Below are positions 1-6,210 of a stretch of 8,590 bases of DNA, piece after piece. Below the pieces are notes generated by a model. It ran no database searches. It saw only the letters and a list, made by a program, of their open reading frames with translations, and was not told the origin of the DNA. Made by a program: the position numbers and the translations under genes. How positions within the stretch are numbered: the first letter of the stretch is position 1; every line of letters starts with the position of its first letter. This DNA is from Geodermatophilaceae bacterium (GTDB lineage Bacteria > Actinomycetota > Actinomycetes > Mycobacteriales > Geodermatophilaceae): contig JACCQS010000194.1 of assembly GCA_013814015.1 (NCBI GenBank), forward strand, positions 1 through 8,590, read 5' to 3'.

Positions 1-455
1 GCATTGAACTTTCCACTCTCGTGGGAGGGCGTCGAAGGCTCAGGAAAGTCACCGCGTGGTCCTCGTGATCCGAAAGGCCCGCGGCAGCCCAAGCGAAAAT
101 GAACAATCCGGCGACCAGCTCGTGCAATTCTCGCCGGCCCGGTAGAAGATGCGGTCGCTTTCCAGAGGCCTCATCGATTCAGGGGACGTCCGACTGAATG
201 TCGACATCGATGAGATCGCCGACGTCGGGTGAGCATGTCCTCCGCCGAGTCCTACTACCTCTGGCTCACCAACGCGGCTGGTCACCAGAGGTTCCAGCGG
301 TGGCTTGCCGACACATGGTGCCGCCACTTTCTCGTCGAGCGCCGCTGACCAACAGACGCTGTACCAGTCGGCGGTGAGCACGCGGGCCCGAGGCTGCGCG
401 CACGGACATTCATCCGGTACCCCTCGGTCCTTTCGTCGGTCGCCACGAGTGGAAA

Positions 456-474
456 CCTATTGCAGTGCAATAGG
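456..474. promoter_or_regulatory. Perfect 19-bp palindrome, likely operator
   Basis: CCTATTGCAGTGCAATAGG has two perfect 9-bp arms around a single central G. It lies in non-coding DNA about 140 bp before the ATG of the H1-like gene. A TAGTCT hexamer at 490-495, which fits the TAnnnT pattern of actinobacterial -10 boxes, sits 15 bp downstream, so a bound protein would overlap or abut such a promoter. The size and symmetry suit a dimeric helix-turn-helix regulator. No T-run follows, so it is unlikely to be an intrinsic terminator. The regulator is not identifiable from this window. Confidence 0.5.
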
Positions 475-606
475 AAAGGCTAAGACCGTTAGTCTGACGA
501 CGACCCGGCCCGGAACAACAGAGGCAACGCAACGATCCCGTGGTCGGCGTGGAGTGTTGACGCAGACCCGTTCGCACTCAACAGTGATCGCAACATTCGT
601 TTGTCT

Positions 607-612
607 AGGAGG
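607..612 (+). promoter_or_regulatory. Strong Shine-Dalgarno site for the H1-like gene
   Basis: AGGAGG is a perfect anti-16S match and ends four bases before the ATG at 617. It decides the start of the lysine-rich gene against an upstream in-frame ATG at 305, whose 104 extra codons have an unrelated and non-repetitive composition. Confidence 0.85.
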
Positions 613-616
613 ACCC

Positions 617-1099
617 ATGGCCGCGAAGGCTTCTGCACGTAAGGCCACCGCCACAATGGCGTCGGCCACAAAGAGCACAGCGAAGAAGACCGGGGCCAAG
701 GGAGGCACTCCCAAGGCCGCTGCTGCTCGTCCGACGGCCCGCAGCAAGACCACGCTGTCCAAAGTGGGGGCGAAGTCGGCAGCCAAGAAGACGACAACCA
801 AGAAGACGACCGCTAAGAAGGCACCGGCCAAGAGGGCTACAACCGCGAAGACGGCGGCCAAGAAGGCCACAACCGCCAAGACGGCTGTCAAGCGGGCCGC
901 GAAGAAGGTGGCCGCCAAGGCGACTACCAAGAAGACGACTGCCAAGAAGACGACCGCGACGAAGGCGCCGGCGAAGAAGACCACTGCGAAGGCGTCTGCC
1001 AGCACTGGGGGCGGGACAAAGACGACACTCAAGAAGGTCGGGGCCAAGAAGACGACTGCGAAGAAGGCGCCCGCCAAGAAGGCCGCTGCCCGCCGCTAG
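617..1099 (+). CDS. Lysine/alanine-rich histone H1-like protein
   Basis: This is a 160-residue protein with 42 lysines (26%). The rest is mostly alanine and threonine, there are almost no acidic or aromatic residues, and it ends in AAARR. It is built from short units of the type KKTTAKK and KKAPAKK, like the C-terminal tail of eukaryotic histone H1 and the tails of actinobacterial HupB. No HU fold precedes the tail, so it is a stand-alone basic protein and should be disordered when free. A longer module, KTTL-x-KVGAK, occurs twice (residues 44-53 and 135-144), which points to internal duplication. Expected role: electrostatic binding and compaction of DNA, or RNA binding, in the cytoplasm; this is inferred from composition only. 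The AGGAGG site fixes the start. The stop lies five bases before the RNase start, so the two are probably co-transcribed. The 19-bp palindrome upstream may control it. Confidence 0.88.
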   Translation: MAAKASARKATATMASATKSTAKKTGAKGGTPKAAAARPTARSKTTLSKVGAKSAAKKTTTKKTTAKKAPAKRATTAKTAAKKATTAKTAVKRAAKKVAAKATTKKTTAKKTTATKAPAKKTTAKASASTGGGTKTTLKKVGAKKTTAKKAPAKKAAARR

Positions 1100-1104
1100 G
1101 GGGA

Positions 1105-2538
1105 TTGGACCTGAGCACAGCACGAGGCCGCCGTCGGCTGCGTACAGCGGCCCTGTCCTTCGACGCAATCCGCGCCGAACTCGGAGTTCGGCAAGGGTTT
1201 CCTACCGCTGTGCTGGCTGACGCGCAGGACAGCGTCGACCGAGGTCCGCAGGGTGCGCGGACGCGTCTCGATCTGCCATTCGTCACCATCGATCCGCCAG
1301 AGAGCCTTGACCTCGACCAGGCTCTGCACATCGAGCGCTCAGCCGATGGGTATCTGGTTCACTACGCCATCGCCGATGTTGCTGCCTTCGTGCGCCCCGG
1401 TGGCCCGATGGACAACGAGTCGTGGCGGCGCGGGGTCACCCTGTACAGCCCCGACACACGGACGCCGCTCTACCCGCAGCAACTCAGCGAAGAAGGAGCA
1501 AGTCTGCTGCCGGACAAGGACCGCCCGGCGTTGGTCTGGGCACTCACCCTCGACGCTGCCGGAAACCTGACCGGCGTCGAGTTGGCCCCGAAGATGGTGC
1601 GCAGCATCGCCAAACTGAACTACGCACAAGTGCAGGCCGATATGGACAATGCTGCCGCGCATGCGAGCATCGCCGCGCTGGCCGAACTCGGACCGATCCT
1701 GACCGACCAGGCACGTGGGCGAGGAGCCATCGAACTCCCCATGCCCGATCAGGAGGTGGTCCAGGCAGCCGACGGCTCGTGGCAGCTGTCCTTCCGGGCC
1801 CAGCTGCCGGTAGAGCGGTGGAACGCCCAGATCTCACTGCTGACCGGACGGGCGGCCGCGCAGATGATGCTGGATGCCGGCGTCGGACTTCTGCGCACTC
1901 TCCCGGCAGCCGATCAGCAGGCGGTTGAACAGCTTCGCCGAGTTGCGGCCTCGCTCACGATCAACTGGCCACCTGACGCATCCCCAGGAGAAGTACTGTC
2001 CACTTTGGACGGAAGCAGGCCGCAGGAAGCTGCCTTCGTCGACGAGGCGGCGGGACTGCTGCGCGGCTCGGGTTACACCGCCTTCGACGGGTCACCGCCC
2101 GAACATGCCGAACACGCCGGCGTGGGCGCCGCGTACGCACACGTGACAGCGCCACTTCGACGACTGGCCGACCGGTACGCCAACGAGGTGTGTCTGGCGA
2201 TCCAGGAGAGCCGCGATGTCCAGGCCTGGGCACGAGATCGGCTCCCGGAACTTCCGGCCGCGATGACTGCCGGGGACCGCCACGACAGCGAGCTCGAACG
2301 CGCTTGCCTCGACTCGACCGAGGCAGCAATCCTCGCCGATCGCCGCGGTGAGATCTTCGACGGCGTTGTCGTCGAAGTCGATGACCGAGGCAACCGGGAC
2401 GCGACGGTCGTACTCACTGACCTGGCTGTGCGGGCGCGATGCGTTGGACCCGGCCTTGTCCTGGGTACGACGGTGCGGGTCAGGGTCACCGAAGCCGACG
2501 TCGCCAGTCGTACGGTCCGCCTCACTGTGGCCCGGTGA
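1105..2538 (+). CDS. RNB-domain (RNase II/R family) ribonuclease
   Basis: This 477-residue protein belongs to the RNase II/RNase R family of processive 3'-5' exoribonucleases. The RNB catalytic domain runs from about residue 52 to 370. It opens with the metal-site motif TIDPPESLDLDQAL (D63, D69, D71), followed by YAIADVAAF, RRGVTLYSPD and PLYPQQLSEEGASLLP, and ends with the conserved YAHVTAPLRRLADRYANE block (about 344-361). The last 60 residues look like a small S1/OB-type beta domain. There are no obvious N-terminal cold-shock domains, so it is shorter than Escherichia coli RNase II (about 640 residues). The position of the fourth active-site aspartate (D210 in E. coli RNase II) is glutamine here (Q72). 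The start is a TTG placed directly after a G-rich run that overlaps the upstream stop. The ribosome spacing is poor, so the exact start is uncertain, but no ATG or GTG fits better. The likely substrate is single-stranded RNA in the cytoplasm. Confidence 0.9.
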   Translation: MDLSTARGRRRLRTAALSFDAIRAELGVRQGFPTAVLADAQDSVDRGPQGARTRLDLPFVTIDPPESLDLDQALHIERSADGYLVHYAIADVAAFVRPGGPMDNESWRRGVTLYSPDTRTPLYPQQLSEEGASLLPDKDRPALVWALTLDAAGNLTGVELAPKMVRSIAKLNYAQVQADMDNAAAHASIAALAELGPILTDQARGRGAIELPMPDQEVVQAADGSWQLSFRAQLPVERWNAQISLLTGRAAAQMMLDAGVGLLRTLPAADQQAVEQLRRVAASLTINWPPDASPGEVLSTLDGSRPQEAAFVDEAAGLLRGSGYTAFDGSPPEHAEHAGVGAAYAHVTAPLRRLADRYANEVCLAIQESRDVQAWARDRLPELPAAMTAGDRHDSELERACLDSTEAAILADRRGEIFDGVVVEVDDRGNRDATVVLTDLAVRARCVGPGLVLGTTVRVRVTEADVASRTVRLTVAR

Positions 2539-2592
2539 ACTTTGGGAACTGGGGTGCACCAAGCAGGACCAGTCGACGATCAGGGCACGTCG

Positions 2593-3324
2593 ATGCCGTC
2601 CCATCGACCGGAGCGGGTCGTCTGCCTCGTTCCGTCGTTGACCGAGGCCATCGCAGCCACGGACCGACGAGTTCTGGTCGGGGTGACCGACTGGTGTACG
2701 CATCCGCCCGGTCTCGACCTGCCCCGCGTCGGTGGAACGAAGTGGCCCGATCTCGATGCAATCCGCGCGCTGAACCCCGATCTCGTGGTGGCCAATGCCG
2801 AAGAGAATCGCGCCGAAGACCTGGATGCGTTGCGCGCCAGCGGTATTGCGGTCTGGGTCACCGCCCCTGCCACGGTTGCGCAAGCCGTCGCCAGCATGCG
2901 TGCGTTGCTGTATGCCATCGCCGGCAGCGAGCCGGCCTGGCTCACCCGGACCCGTGAGGTCTGGCGGGCTCCCGTCCCGCTCGTGCCCCGCCGGCGAGCG
3001 GTGATAGCAATCTGGCGGCGCCCTTGGATGGTGCTGGGCAGGGACACCTTCGCCGGCGATCTGCTCCGAGGTCTCGGCGTGGACAACGTCTTTGCCGACC
3101 ATCCCGAGCGCTATCCGAGAATCGAGTTGGGGGACAAGCGGATCAGCTCCGCTGATCTCGTCGTGTTGCCCGACGAGCCGTACCGATTCACCGCCGATGA
3201 CGGCCCGGAAGCCTTCCCCGGCGAGGACGTTGCGCTGGTCAGCGGCCGGCACCTGACCTGGTACGGCCCGTCATTACTGGAGGCCCCGACAGTCCTGCGC
3301 GCCCAGCTCGCACCGGAGTCCTGA
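2593..3324 (+). CDS. BtuF/TroA-like helical-backbone receptor, no signal peptide
   Basis: This 243-residue protein resembles class III periplasmic binding proteins for cobalamin, haem or metal chelates (BtuF, TroA). The first lobe (about 7-105) has RVVCLVPSLTEAI, then VGVTDWCTHPP and a GGTKWPDLDAIRALNPDLVVAN block that is typical of BtuF-like proteins. A long linking helix follows (about 94-125). The second lobe carries IWRRPWMVLGRDTFAGDLLRGLGVDNVF. Family members are normally exported, but the chosen ATG is followed by only nine residues before the first beta strand, with no signal peptide or lipobox. Longer TTG (2542) or GTG (2554) starts add polar residues and still give no signal. The ATG has AGGG seven bases upstream. 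No ABC permease or ATPase lies nearby. The gene begins 54 bases after the RNase gene and may be in the same operon. The ligand is unknown, and a cytoplasmic cobalamin or metal-chelate binding role is only inferred. Confidence 0.78.
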   Translation: MPSHRPERVVCLVPSLTEAIAATDRRVLVGVTDWCTHPPGLDLPRVGGTKWPDLDAIRALNPDLVVANAEENRAEDLDALRASGIAVWVTAPATVAQAVASMRALLYAIAGSEPAWLTRTREVWRAPVPLVPRRRAVIAIWRRPWMVLGRDTFAGDLLRGLGVDNVFADHPERYPRIELGDKRISSADLVVLPDEPYRFTADDGPEAFPGEDVALVSGRHLTWYGPSLLEAPTVLRAQLAPES

Positions 3325-3356
3325 CCCCGCAACGCGCGGCCGGACCCCAGCCCAGC

Positions 3357-4205
3357 TCAGCCGTAGGTGTGTTCGGACCCGGGGAATGTCCCGCCGCGCA
3401 CATCGGCGGCGTAGGCAGTCGCCGCGGCACGAAGCACGCCATCTAGGTCGGCGTACTGCTTGACGAACCGCGGCACCTTGCCGGTGTTCAGACCAGCCAT
3501 GTCCTGCCAGACCAGCACCTGGGCGTCGCAGTCCGGTCCAGCGCCGATCCCGATCGTCGGGATCGTCAACGCCTTGGTGACCTCTGCGGCCAGCTCACCA
3601 GGAACCATCTCCAGCACGACCGCGAAGGCGCCGGCTTCCTGTACGGCTTGCGCGTCGGCGAGTAGCTGGTCGGCACCCGCGCCACGACCCTGGATCTTGT
3701 ATCCACCCAGCCGGTGCTCGCTCTGCGGGGTGAACCCGATATGGCCCATGACTGGAACGCCGGCCTGGCTGATCTTGAGGATCTGCGCGGCGACCCGTAC
3801 GCCGCCTTCCAACTTCACAGCGTGCGCGCCAGCTTCTTTCATCATCCGCACGGCGGAGGCCAGCGCCTGCTCCGGGGATGACTCGTAGGACCCGAACGGA
3901 AGATCAGCAACAACCAGGGACCGTGAGGTCGCACCGACCACAGCGCGGACCAGTGGGAGCAGTTCCTCCATGGTGACACCGAGCGAACTCGGGTAGCCGT
4001 ACACGTTGTTGGCCGCCGAGTCGCCGACGAGCAGCACCGGGATCCCTGCCTGATCGAAGATCGCGGCGGTGTACTGGTCGTACGCGGTCAGCATCGGCCA
4101 GGGCTCTGTAGATTCCTTGAGCGCCTGCAAGTGTGGGATGCGGACCCGCGCAGGACGCACCGCTCCGTAGACGCTGGCCTCGCCCGCGCTGTGCGCATTC
4201 GTCAT
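3357..4205 (-). CDS. panB: 3-methyl-2-oxobutanoate hydroxymethyltransferase (ketopantoate synthase)
   Basis: PanB transfers a hydroxymethyl group from 5,10-methylenetetrahydrofolate to 3-methyl-2-oxobutanoate, giving ketopantoate. This is the first committed step of pantothenate and coenzyme A synthesis, in the cytoplasm. The 282-residue protein matches the family over its length (E. coli PanB is 264), with a slightly longer N-terminus. It is a single TIM-barrel domain. Expected active-site residues are present: D62 in LLVGDSAANNVYGY, D101 in ADLPFGSYE, K131 and E133 in AVKLEGG, and E199 in VVLEMVPGEL. The signature GHIGFTPQSEHRLGGYKIQG is also there. A GGGAGG site ends five bases before the ATG. 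It lies downstream of nadE on the same strand across a 108-bp gap, so co-transcription is plausible. Its 3' end faces the receptor gene across 32 bp, with no convincing terminator hairpin. Confidence 0.97.
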   Translation of the reverse strand: MTNAHSAGEASVYGAVRPARVRIPHLQALKESTEPWPMLTAYDQYTAAIFDQAGIPVLLVGDSAANNVYGYPSSLGVTMEELLPLVRAVVGATSRSLVVADLPFGSYESSPEQALASAVRMMKEAGAHAVKLEGGVRVAAQILKISQAGVPVMGHIGFTPQSEHRLGGYKIQGRGAGADQLLADAQAVQEAGAFAVVLEMVPGELAAEVTKALTIPTIGIGAGPDCDAQVLVWQDMAGLNTGKVPRFVKQYADLDGVLRAAATAYAADVRGGTFPGSEHTYG

Positions 4206-4220
4206 GGTGACCTCCCAATC

Positions 4221-4290
4221 GCTCGCCTCCGCGCTCGCTCCGCTCCTCGCTCGCAGAGCTCGCTGCGATGCTCGTTCGCTGTCGGCTCGC
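4221..4290. repeat. GCTCGC-rich repeat in the nadE-panB gap
   Basis: Five exact copies of GCTCGC start at 4221, 4233, 4249, 4258 and 4285, with a GCTCGT variant at 4270. On the coding strand of nadE and panB this reads as GCGAGC units mixed with GGAGCG. It fills most of the 108-bp gap and stops just before the panB ribosome site. A short inverted repeat (CGCAG at 4252-4256 with CTGCG at 4263-4267) could form a small hairpin in the mRNA. Similar low-complexity elements are, from memory, common between genes of high-GC actinobacteria. It could be neutral filler, a transcript-processing or attenuating structure, or a remnant of a dispersed repeat family. Confidence 0.6.
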
Positions 4291-4313
4291 CGCGCCGTCC
4301 CAGCCTGACACGC

Positions 4314-6044
4314 CTAGGACTCGACGGTCTCCCGCCAGCGACTGGTAATCGGGAGACGTCGGTCACGCCCGAAGGACTTCAGCGAGATCTTCGTGCCGGG
4401 AGCGAACTGGCGGCGTTTGTACTCCGCCCGGTCGACCAGCTGCAGGACCATGGCGACCGTCTCCGGGTGATGGCCGCGCTCGATCAGCTCCCGGTGGCCG
4501 AGGTCGCGATCCACGTAGTCGGCCAGGATCGCATCGAGAATCTCGTAGTCGGGTAAGGAGTCGCTGTCCTGCTGTCCTGGCCGGAGCTCGGCCGAAGGCG
4601 GTTTGGCGATCGAGTTGGCCGGGATCGGTTCGGTTTCGCCGCGTTGCGCCGCGGCGGAGTTCCGCCAACGGGCCAGCTTCCACACCAGCGTCTTGGGGAC
4701 GTCCTTGATCGGCGCGAAGCCGCCCACGCTGTCGCCGTACAGCGTGGAGTACCCCACGGAGATCTCGCTCTTGTTACCGGTGGCAAGAACGAGGTGACCG
4801 TGCTCGTTGGACAGGCCCATCAGTAGGGCCCCGCGTACCCGGGCCTGGAGGTTCTCCTCGGCCAGGCCGGTCAACGTCACCGTGTCGAGGTAGGCAGCAA
4901 CAATGGACTCGATGGCGATGGTGTCGAAGTGACAGCCGAGCCGGTCGACAAGATCACCGGCATCTCCGCGGGAATGCTCCGAGGAGTACCTGCTGGGCAT
5001 CGACACCCCGTACACCCGGTCGGCGCCGATGGCGTCAACGGCCAGCGTCGCGACCAGTGCCGAGTCGATGCCGCCGGACAGGCCTAGGACGACGGATTCG
5101 AAATCGTTCTTGTGGACGTAGTCGCGCAGACCCAATACCAGGGCCCCCCAGACCTCCTCGAGATCGGGCATGGGTTGGAAATGCGGCACCGGCGGGAGGT
5201 GAGGACGCGTGCGTTGCGCTGCGTCGTCGTCCACCGGAAGAGTTCCTCTGCTGACCGTCATCGGACCTATCGGCCCAGCTCGCCTGCAGTGCCCGGGTTC
5301 GATCAGCAGATCGACCACCAGCAGCCGTTCCTCGAACTGCTCGGCCCTGGCCAGCAGCTCCCCGCCCGGACCGACGATCATCGAATCCCCGTCGAAGACC
5401 AGTTCGTCCTGCGCGCCGACGGTGTTGACGTAGGCAATGGTGGCCCCGGCCTCGGTGGCTCGGCGTTGGACAAGAGGTAGCCGTACGTCGTCCTTGGCAC
5501 GCTCGTACGGCGACCCGTTGATGCAGACGATCAGATCGACGCCGGCCTGGCCGGCTACCGCGAACGGCCCGCCGTCGACCCAGAGGTCCTCACAGATAGT
5601 CACCGCCACGTCGATCCCCGAGCTGGTGAGGATGGGCAACCTCATGCCTGGACGGAAGTACCGGGCCTCGTCGAAGACGCCGTAGTTGGGCAGGTGATGC
5701 TTGTAGTAGCGAGCGGCCACGGCGCCGCGGTGCAGCACCGCGGCGGCGTTGCGGGCGCCCTCGTCGTGGGCGAGATAGCCGACCACGACAGGCAGGCTGC
5801 CGCACCCGTCCGAGGCGAGATCGGTTGCCAGGGCATCGAGTGCGGCCTGGCTCGCCTGAGCGAAGGATCTGCGCAGTACGAGATCCTCAGTCGGATATCC
5901 GGTGATCATCATCTCCGGAAAGGCAACCAGGTCGGCGCCGACCTCCAGCGCTGCCCGGGCTCGCGACCGCACTCGTGCCGCGTTCCCGGCGAGGTCGCCC
6001 ACGCACATGTTCACCTGAGCCAGCGCGATCCTGAACGGTTCCAT
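4314..6044 (-). CDS. nadE: Glutamine-dependent NAD+ synthetase
   Basis: This enzyme makes NAD from deamido-NAD, ATP and glutamine, the last step of NAD synthesis, in the cytoplasm. The 576-residue protein has two domains. The N-terminal nitrilase-type glutaminase (about 1-270) has its catalytic triad in view: E44 in AFPEMMITGYPTED, K115 in YYKHHLPNYGVFDE and C151 in TICEDLW. The C-terminal synthetase (about 290-576) has the ATP-binding SGGIDS loop (323-328) and the ATGNKSEISVGYSTLYGDSVGG block. Ammonia made in the first domain is channelled to the second. The frame stays open upstream to 6536, but that part overlaps the transpeptidase gene. Family proteins begin near MEPFRIALAQ, so I place the start at 6044. 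A second ATG six codons upstream (6062) is possible, and neither has a strong ribosome site. panB follows on the same strand, and the transpeptidase gene diverges from it. Confidence 0.96.
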   Translation of the reverse strand: MEPFRIALAQVNMCVGDLAGNAARVRSRARAALEVGADLVAFPEMMITGYPTEDLVLRRSFAQASQAALDALATDLASDGCGSLPVVVGYLAHDEGARNAAAVLHRGAVAARYYKHHLPNYGVFDEARYFRPGMRLPILTSSGIDVAVTICEDLWVDGGPFAVAGQAGVDLIVCINGSPYERAKDDVRLPLVQRRATEAGATIAYVNTVGAQDELVFDGDSMIVGPGGELLARAEQFEERLLVVDLLIEPGHCRRAGPIGPMTVSRGTLPVDDDAAQRTRPHLPPVPHFQPMPDLEEVWGALVLGLRDYVHKNDFESVVLGLSGGIDSALVATLAVDAIGADRVYGVSMPSRYSSEHSRGDAGDLVDRLGCHFDTIAIESIVAAYLDTVTLTGLAEENLQARVRGALLMGLSNEHGHLVLATGNKSEISVGYSTLYGDSVGGFAPIKDVPKTLVWKLARWRNSAAAQRGETEPIPANSIAKPPSAELRPGQQDSDSLPDYEILDAILADYVDRDLGHRELIERGHHPETVAMVLQLVDRAEYKRRQFAPGTKISLKSFGRDRRLPITSRWRETVES

Positions 6045-6210
6045 ACCGTCATCTTCGTCCATACCTCGCAATGCCAGCCCCATGCGACAATGAGCCGGCC
6101 GACACTGCGAAATCAGGGAAGTTCCGCACGCGGCGCAACTCCAGGGCTTGTCAAGGCGTGTTAGTAGGTATGGGCGCGTTGACGAGCAGACCGCGAGAGC
6201 GAGCAGGTCG

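Larger units (their letters stand above)
1..616. other. Left-edge stretch without a recognisable gene
   Basis: No reading frame here resembles a known protein, and the long frames have an erratic composition. Frame 1 on the plus strand is open from the edge to a TGA at 100-102 and ends in a basic, proline-rich tail (GPRQPKRK), so it could be the last 33 residues of a gene lying to the left. A competing minus-strand frame is open from about position 178 to the left edge and contains a short hydrophobic run (LVAGLFIFAWAAAGL), but it has no ATG and only weak start options. I cannot choose between them. From about 380 to 616 the DNA is best read as the upstream region of the H1-like gene. It holds the 456-474 palindrome and a TTGACG hexamer at 557-562 that could be a -35 box, although the -10 candidate 17 bases on (AACAGT, 580-585) is poor. 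Confidence 0.5.

Noticed and set aside
557..585. TTGACG with AACAGT 17 bp downstream as a sigma-70-type promoter
   Set aside because: The -35 hexamer is good but the -10 hexamer is poor; kept only as a mention in the left-edge region.
305..616. N-terminal extension of the H1-like protein from an ATG at 305
   Set aside because: The extra 104 residues have an unrelated composition, run through the 19-bp palindrome, and precede an in-frame ATG with a perfect AGGAGG.
457..1077. A 206-residue antisense frame over the H1-like gene that looks like a very hydrophobic membrane protein (FFAVVFLA repeats)
   Set aside because: It is the exact complement of the AAG/GCC/ACC-rich lysine-alanine repeats; the plus strand has a perfect ribosome site and the antisense frame has none.
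2092..3252. A 386-residue antisense frame across the RNase and receptor genes
   Set aside because: It spans two well-supported plus-strand genes and their intergenic gap, shows no recognisable domain, and is expected by chance in GC-rich coding DNA.
3325..3356. Bidirectional terminator between the convergent receptor and panB genes
   Set aside because: The 32-bp gap shows no stem longer than about four base pairs and no T-run.
3904..4311. A 135-residue minus-strand frame containing repeats of Glu, Arg and Ser, overlapping panB
   Set aside because: Its N-terminal half is a translation of the GCGAGC repeat and the rest overlaps panB in the wrong frame.
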